Origin: Combretum micranthum
Taxonomy: Eukaryota; Streptophyta; Magnoliopsida; Myrtales; Combretaceae
Length of the DNA stretch: 64,000 nt
Reading direction: 5' to 3'
Assembly (NCBI GenBank): GCA_024138025.1
Contig: JAMXBD010001041.1
Span: 124,001 to 188,000 of the forward strand
Position 1 is the stretch's first letter. The number at the start of each line of letters is the position of its first letter. The notes beneath the pieces were generated by a model. It was not told where the DNA came from. It was given only the letters and a program-made list of their open reading frames with translations, and ran no database searches. Positions 59,154-64,000 of this stretch are shown here, piece by piece. A program made the translations under genes and the position numbers.

Positions 59154-61113
59154 TGTAATCCCCCTAATTTTACGCAATCTAATTATAATAAATACTAAAA
59201 ATGTAATACAGAATTATTTAGAATAATTAGAACAAGTAGTAAAAATCACTCCAATTTTTTTTTCGATTAAAAAAATGTTAAAGTGTAAATGAATTAGGTT
59301 ATAATTAGAAAGATTAAAATTGCTACCAATAAAAACTTTGAAAATACAAACTGAACTTCTATGATATCAAATCAAATAATATAAAAACGACGATAAAGCA
59401 ATCGTTAATATAGAGTTACTGAATTCTTTTTCTTAAGTTCTATACTTAGAAAATAAATGCTACGCTAGTTAAATAATGAAGTAATGGTGTTTAAACTATT
59501 TTAACACCATTAAGTAGCCCAGATAGAATATGTTGTTATTAACAAATTAGTAGGAACAATTCCTATACAGTAAAATATAATGTTTGGTAAAATAAATCAA
59601 TATTTAAGAATCTAGATCTTAAATATTTATTTAAATTACGTTAATATCCCAATAAAGAGACTTAGAGATTTAGAAATTAAAATCATGAATTGTCAACGTA
59701 ACATTTAATAATTTTCATAACTAGAAAATGAACAAATGGCAAAGGTGAAACTAATACCAAATATATGATTCAACAAAAATCTTAGAATAGATCTATGAAT
59801 TATAATAAACTCATTCCTAGTTTAAAAAAACCCGAATAAAAATTTCTTTGACCTTAATAGATACAAAAAACGATTTCATATCTTGAATTATAATTCAAGA
59901 TATAATTAAAAATAATTTAAATTTTCAAAACCGATAAAATATAATAGAGTTTATTGGTACAAAACAATAATCTAAAAATGAAACTACTAGAATATAAATA
60001 CATAATTGATACTAATACCGACCAATAATTGCTAATCTAGATCTAAAATTAAAATTTCAAACCGCTGTCATAATTGTTAGGAAATTCGAAATTTATTAGG
60101 ACTTGGTCCTAATTTAATTCATCGAATGAAAATTTAATCACGTAAGTTAAAAATACTAAAATAATTAACCGTGTGAAGTTTTAACTAAAAATTTGAAATA
60201 CAAATAAATTAAAGTTTTGTTGTAACTTAGGTAATTTTATCTCAATAAAACGTAAATATAACAAGTATAGTTATACGCAAATAATTTATTATTAGTAAAA
60301 ATATTTTAGTGAATAACTATTAAATATATATATAATAATAATTAAAAAAAAGAAAGTCGGATTTTTTTTTCAAACTGCTGCACGAATTGAAGGCTTGGAT
60401 TCTCGAACGGCAGAGAGAGCTCTCACGCGCGCGCAGCAGGAATTCCTAAGCAAGACAAATCCACCCTCCACGCGCAGCAGCTCACCCCACGTACGGCTCT
60501 TCACGTGCAACAAACCGAAGCAAAACAAAATTTGTCCCACGCATAGCACGTTGAAATCAGGAAGCAGTAGCAAGGAGTCTCTGCAGATTTGCTTTAATCC
60601 ACTCACGAAAACAGAGGAATGGGATGCTGAAATTTTCCCACGATGGAAAGTGTACCACGGCTGGAATATGGAATTAAGAGAACAGAAGGGAACAAAATTT
60701 AATGCACGCAGCAAGCAGTAAGTCGGCTACAACATTCCTCTAGCTGAAACAAGCAGATGACCGAGCAGGAGACTTCCACGCGCAGCATCACGTCATGGCA
60801 GCAACACTTGGATCCCAACTGCCGCACATCTCAATCTCTCCCACGGCAGCAGAACCTTTACGAACAAGAGCTGTTGGAAGTTGTTTTAATCCTCACGCTG
60901 GATCAAATGAGACTTCGCCTGCTGCATAGACCACGCACCTTTCACACACACAACATAGCTCTTGGTTGAAAACAGAGCACCCATGGACAGAGGAAATAGC
61001 AGAGGAGAAATTCAACTTCATGTCCAACCTTGATCCGAATTTTGAGCTCCAATATTCAACATGAAAATGACATAAAATCCAATTAAAGCAATCCACATCA
61101 GATCAATATTTAA
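59154..61113 (+). repeat. 3' LTR of the gypsy derivative, truncated
   Basis: Matches 48712-50675 with a few substitutions and many 1-2 bp gaps. Similarity ends within CAATATTTAA at 61113, where the left copy continues TGCTAAG and this one switches to copia gag sequence. The breakpoint has no obvious repeat. Confidence 0.92.
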
Positions 61114-61178
61114 AATAAAAGGAACATGCTCGTGATGGATTGAGATATATCTTCTACTCGACTTTTTAAATCCTTGAT

Positions 61179-62476
61179 TTAGGTTTTCAAAACTTCATTT
61201 TCTTTCTTTAAAACATCGGTTTTGACAAATAATTTCTCATTATCATTTTTCAAAATATCATTTTCATCAATGAGCAATTTATTGGTTTGTCGCAAAACGT
61301 CTTTTTCATTCTTTAGACCTTTATTCCCAACTTCTAGTTTAGTTATCTTAAGATCTGCCTTTTTAAGTGCCTTTAGTAATTTTATCATTTCAGAATACAT
61401 ATCATTTTCATTTATTTCTTCATCGGAATCAAAGTTTACCTTAGGCGTCGCCATTAAGCACAAGTTGGCTTCCTCTTCATTCTCACTTGTATCCTCTAAT
61501 TCACTCTCTAATGCATCAAGGTCACTCCAAGTTGCCATCATTGCACGAATTTTATTCTTAAATTTCCTCATCTTCTTCTTCAAGATTGGACACTGATATT
61601 TGATGTGGCCTGGTTGTTTGCATTCATAACAAACAATCTCCTTTCTTTCCTTCTTTTCCTCCTTTTCTTTATAGTTTCTTCCTGCACTAAACTTGTTATT
61701 TTATTAAAATTATTAAATTTCTTACCTTTAAAGAACTTGCTTAATCTTCTTGCAAGCATGCTGACACTTTCTTCAATGTCATCATCATCGATGTCAGTTT
61801 CATCACTTGTGATTTTCCTTACTTTGAAAGCTATTGCCTTTGAACTTCCTTCAGCTTCCTCGGTTGTGTTGAGATGTGATTCATAAGCTAACAATTTCTC
61901 CCTTAGTTGACTAAGAGTTAGCTTGTTTAAGTCTTGGGCTTCTTCAATTGGTGTCTTTTTAGCATCCCATGATCTTGGCAATATTCTGAGTATCTTTCTA
62001 ACAAGATCATAATCATCCATTTTCTTTCAAAGAGAGGTTAGTTCATTTGTCACAGCAGTAAAACGATTAAAAGCTTCTTTTATTTTCTCATCAGGTTTTA
62101 TTTTGAACAATTCATATTGCTATAACAAGGAATTAATCTTTGTTTCTTTAATAGTGTTACTTCCTTCATAAGTTTTGGATAAAGTATCCTAAATTTCTTT
62201 TGCAGTTTCATAAGAAGAAATTAAATAAAATTCAAAAGGAGCTATTGTTGTGAGTAAGAGATTCTTAGCCTTATTGTTCTTCTCAATAAGCTTCAATTCT
62301 GCATTAATGAATCCAGTGCTATCAGTAATAGTTACTTGAATATCTTTAAGAGCAATCACCTGCCAAGATCCATAGTCATTAGCCTTTATGTAAGTAGACA
62401 TGCGCATTTTCCAATATAGATAGTTAGTGCCATCAAAATATGGAGCTCGGTTAATAGCAATATTGTTTTCAACCAT
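61179..62476 (-). pseudogene. gag: Copia gag, second family member
   Basis: 62476-62189 has the N-terminus (MVENNIAINRAPYFDGTNYLYWKMRM). After stops, 62020-61580 continues the capsid region (DLVRKILRILPRSWDAK, LTLSQLREKLLAYESHL) in the same frame. The CCHC knuckle (CYECKQPGH...) lies at about 61595-61640, and the lysine/glutamate-rich C-terminal stretch at 61583-61179 is in a different frame. It is closely similar in order and sequence to 35938-37701 but ends before the second knuckle. Confidence 0.88.
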
Positions 62477-62511
62477 TTGAAAAGATCACTCAGTTAAAAT
62501 ATATGAACACT

Positions 62512-62523
62512 GCTTTGATACCA
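62512..62523 (-). other. Primer-binding site of second copia family member
   Basis: The minus strand reads TGGTATCAAAGC, one change from the standard initiator-Met signal; the LTR starts two bases away at 62526. Confidence 0.88.
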
Positions 62524-62525
62524 AC

Positions 62526-63690
62526 TGTTGGTCCCGAAAAGATAATCAAGAGGGGGGGTGAATTGGTTATAAAATTTACTTTTAAAAATTTTGAATAAAT
62601 TTCACACCACTTGGTTATTCAACTAAAATGGCTTTGAAACTTTCTTAAAACAATAAACTTACCAAATAAAAAGTTTGAACAATAACTCGGATCAAAATGA
62701 TTTGCTTAAGCTCACAAAAAATCAAATATCAATTCAAAACTTTTTACTCCTAGAAACCTTCTGACTAACTCTCTGATTAAGAAAATAAGTGAGTTACTCT
62801 CTGATCAACCTTCTGAGCATATATCACAGTTATGAACAACAAATAAAATTGCACGAATTTAAAGAGAGATAAGGGATTAGAGAGTGCAAAGTTGAATTAT
62901 AGAGGTTCCGCCTTGAGCGTCAATCCTCTCTTCCAGCTCCAAGCTAGGGTCTCGGTATTTCACACCGGTTGTGTTTCACTATTCAATCAAAACAATAAAA
63001 GTTACAAGAAGTTCTTGCCAATTCTCTTTGGCTACAATTCACTTAGTTTGATTCTCCTAATCAATCAATCTACTAAGCCTACTTGTAACTCTCAACTCAC
63101 TAAGTATAAAATCAAATAAGAGGAACAAAAATTAAGTTTCCTCAAAGTATTCGCTCAAAAGAAAATAATCCTTGGACACATTCCATAAAAATCTGAATTG
63201 TTTTATTTTTTTTAAGTACTTCATATTATACACACTAACTTTCTCTTCAATTGTAATTCGTTGTGAATCAATTTTCAAGTTTAATTCGTCCTTCTTCAAT
63301 AATACGTTTATGAGCTTCCAAAAAAATTAAAATTAATCCCTATGAATATTGAACCAACTTTGTGGAACACGTTGAGCATAGTACCCAAATTATACTCAAC
63401 ATTGGAGCTAGGCCTTCAAAAAATAATTTTGAGATATAATGCTATTTTTGTTCTTTAACCTTCTGACGTTCCTTCTAATAGATCAAATATACTTGCATTT
63501 TGTTGTGGAACCTTCCGAGTAACCTTCTGATATACAAATGGTTCTTAATGAAAATCTTCCAACCTTCTGATATACTTTTTGATATAATTTTATCTTATAT
63601 ACATCTTAAGCTGCACACTATATCAAATATGTAAGAAATCATTTAATCCTTTTTGTTAACATCAAAATCATTATTTGAGAGAAATCAACA
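62526..63690 (-). repeat. 5' LTR of second copia family member, 1165 bp
   Basis: Starts TGTTGGTCCCGAAAAG, similar to 37751 and 33695, and ends AAATCAACA. It is about 500 bases shorter than the other LTRs of the family and more diverged in the second half. Confidence 0.82.
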
Positions 63691-64000
63691 TATACCGACT
63701 TTCCAGATATTGTCATTTGGATGCTTTGGAGGATAATTTTTCAGTCACTAAAGTATAACCTTATTTTTAAATATGGTTGTTGATTTGCATGAGTCCCCTT
63801 AGACTATAGTATCTAATAGAGATCTTATTTTTACAAGTCAATTTATTATTTCGGTTGAGTGGAACTAACTCAACATGTCAAGTGCATACCATCCACAATC
63901 AGATGGGAGGAACAAAAGTGCTTAATAGAGTTATTCAGCAATACCTCAAAAGCTATGTGATGGAATATCCTAAGCATTTAGTTAAATATTTTCCTTTGGG
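63691..64000 (+). pseudogene. pol: Gypsy integrase remnant, cut by copia and window edge
   Basis: Plus-strand fragments encode RLSRYCHLDALEDNFSVTKV directly after the copia LTR, then in shifted frames MSSAYHPQSDG (about 63880) and TKVLNRVIQQYLKSYVMEYPK (about 63915-63977). They line up residue by residue with the integrase core of the chromodomain element at 20182-21041, from the first D region to beyond the catalytic E. The sequence has stops and frameshifts and continues past 64000. Confidence 0.85.

Larger units (their letters stand above)
48712..61113 (+). mobile_element. Large non-coding gypsy derivative (LARD), 3' LTR truncated
   Basis: 5' LTR 48712-57496 (interrupted by another element), PBS at 57501, an internal 1.65 kb with no coding capacity, a polypurine tract at 59141, and a 3' LTR from 59154 whose first 1.96 kb repeats 48712-50675. 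The LTR net length is about 5.5 kb. Lack of gag and pol with intact priming signals defines a large retrotransposon derivative that would depend on a Tekay-type partner. The 3' LTR stops at 61113 where an unrelated copia gag begins. Confidence 0.82.
61114..63690 (-). mobile_element. Gag-only-family copia element, 3' part lost
   Basis: Gag, PBS (62512-62523) and 5' LTR (62526-63690) of the same family as 33695-39715, on the minus strand. The part downstream of gag is missing because the element ends at the junction with the gypsy LTR at 61113, so whether it ever carried pol cannot be told. Its outer LTR end abuts integrase codons of another gypsy element, which it interrupted. Confidence 0.85.

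Overview
The window looks like repeat-rich nuclear DNA of an AT-rich flowering plant, probably a eudicot. The basis is its content of Ty1-copia elements, Ty3-gypsy chromoviruses, MULE- and hAT-type non-autonomous DNA transposons, and plant-style LTRs. I found no host gene that I can name. Almost every recognisable protein segment belongs to a retrotransposon, and all of these are broken by stops, frameshifts or deletions. The species cannot be told from the sequence.

Layout, left to right. 1-6165: a minus-strand Ty1-copia element with gag, protease, integrase, RT, RNase H, primer-binding site and 5' LTR; its 3' LTR lies outside the window. 6504-16239: a minus-strand Tekay/Del-type gypsy element with matching TTTCT target-site duplications. 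Its gag and the inner part of its 5' LTR are missing, and a truncated LTR of another family (13498-14540) sits there. 16519-17109: an unrecognised coding-like stretch built of two in-frame 252-bp repeats. 17248-18704: a MULE-like element with about 185-bp terminal inverted repeats. 19353-24959: a compact chromodomain gypsy element with TATAC duplications. 24965-33425: mostly non-coding DNA with two pairs of dispersed duplicated segments, a cluster of RY motifs, an 805-bp MITE and a 692-bp hAT-type element.

33430-42689 is a Tekay-like solo LTR split by a gag-only copia element (33695-39715), one of whose LTRs carries a 286-bp MITE, giving a three-level nest. 43946-44820 and 45872-48094 are further LTRs. 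48712-61113 is a very large non-coding gypsy derivative. Its 5' LTR (about 5.5 kb net) is interrupted by a complete 3,277-bp insertion flanked by ATGTA, interpreted as a solo LTR, and its 3' LTR is cut off at 61113. There it abuts a second copy of the gag-only copia family (61114-63690), which is itself inserted in a gypsy integrase remnant that runs off the right edge.

The features act together only as parasites of one another. The full-length elements supply PBS, PPT and LTR signals; the gag-only and non-coding elements would need enzymes made elsewhere. The most unusual structures are the array of hairpins with paired arm changes inside the 51828-55104 insertion, a small hairpin with a GGAGTT loop shared by three otherwise different gypsy LTRs, and the in-frame tandem repeat at 16.5 kb. 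I did not find a convincing new multi-gene system.
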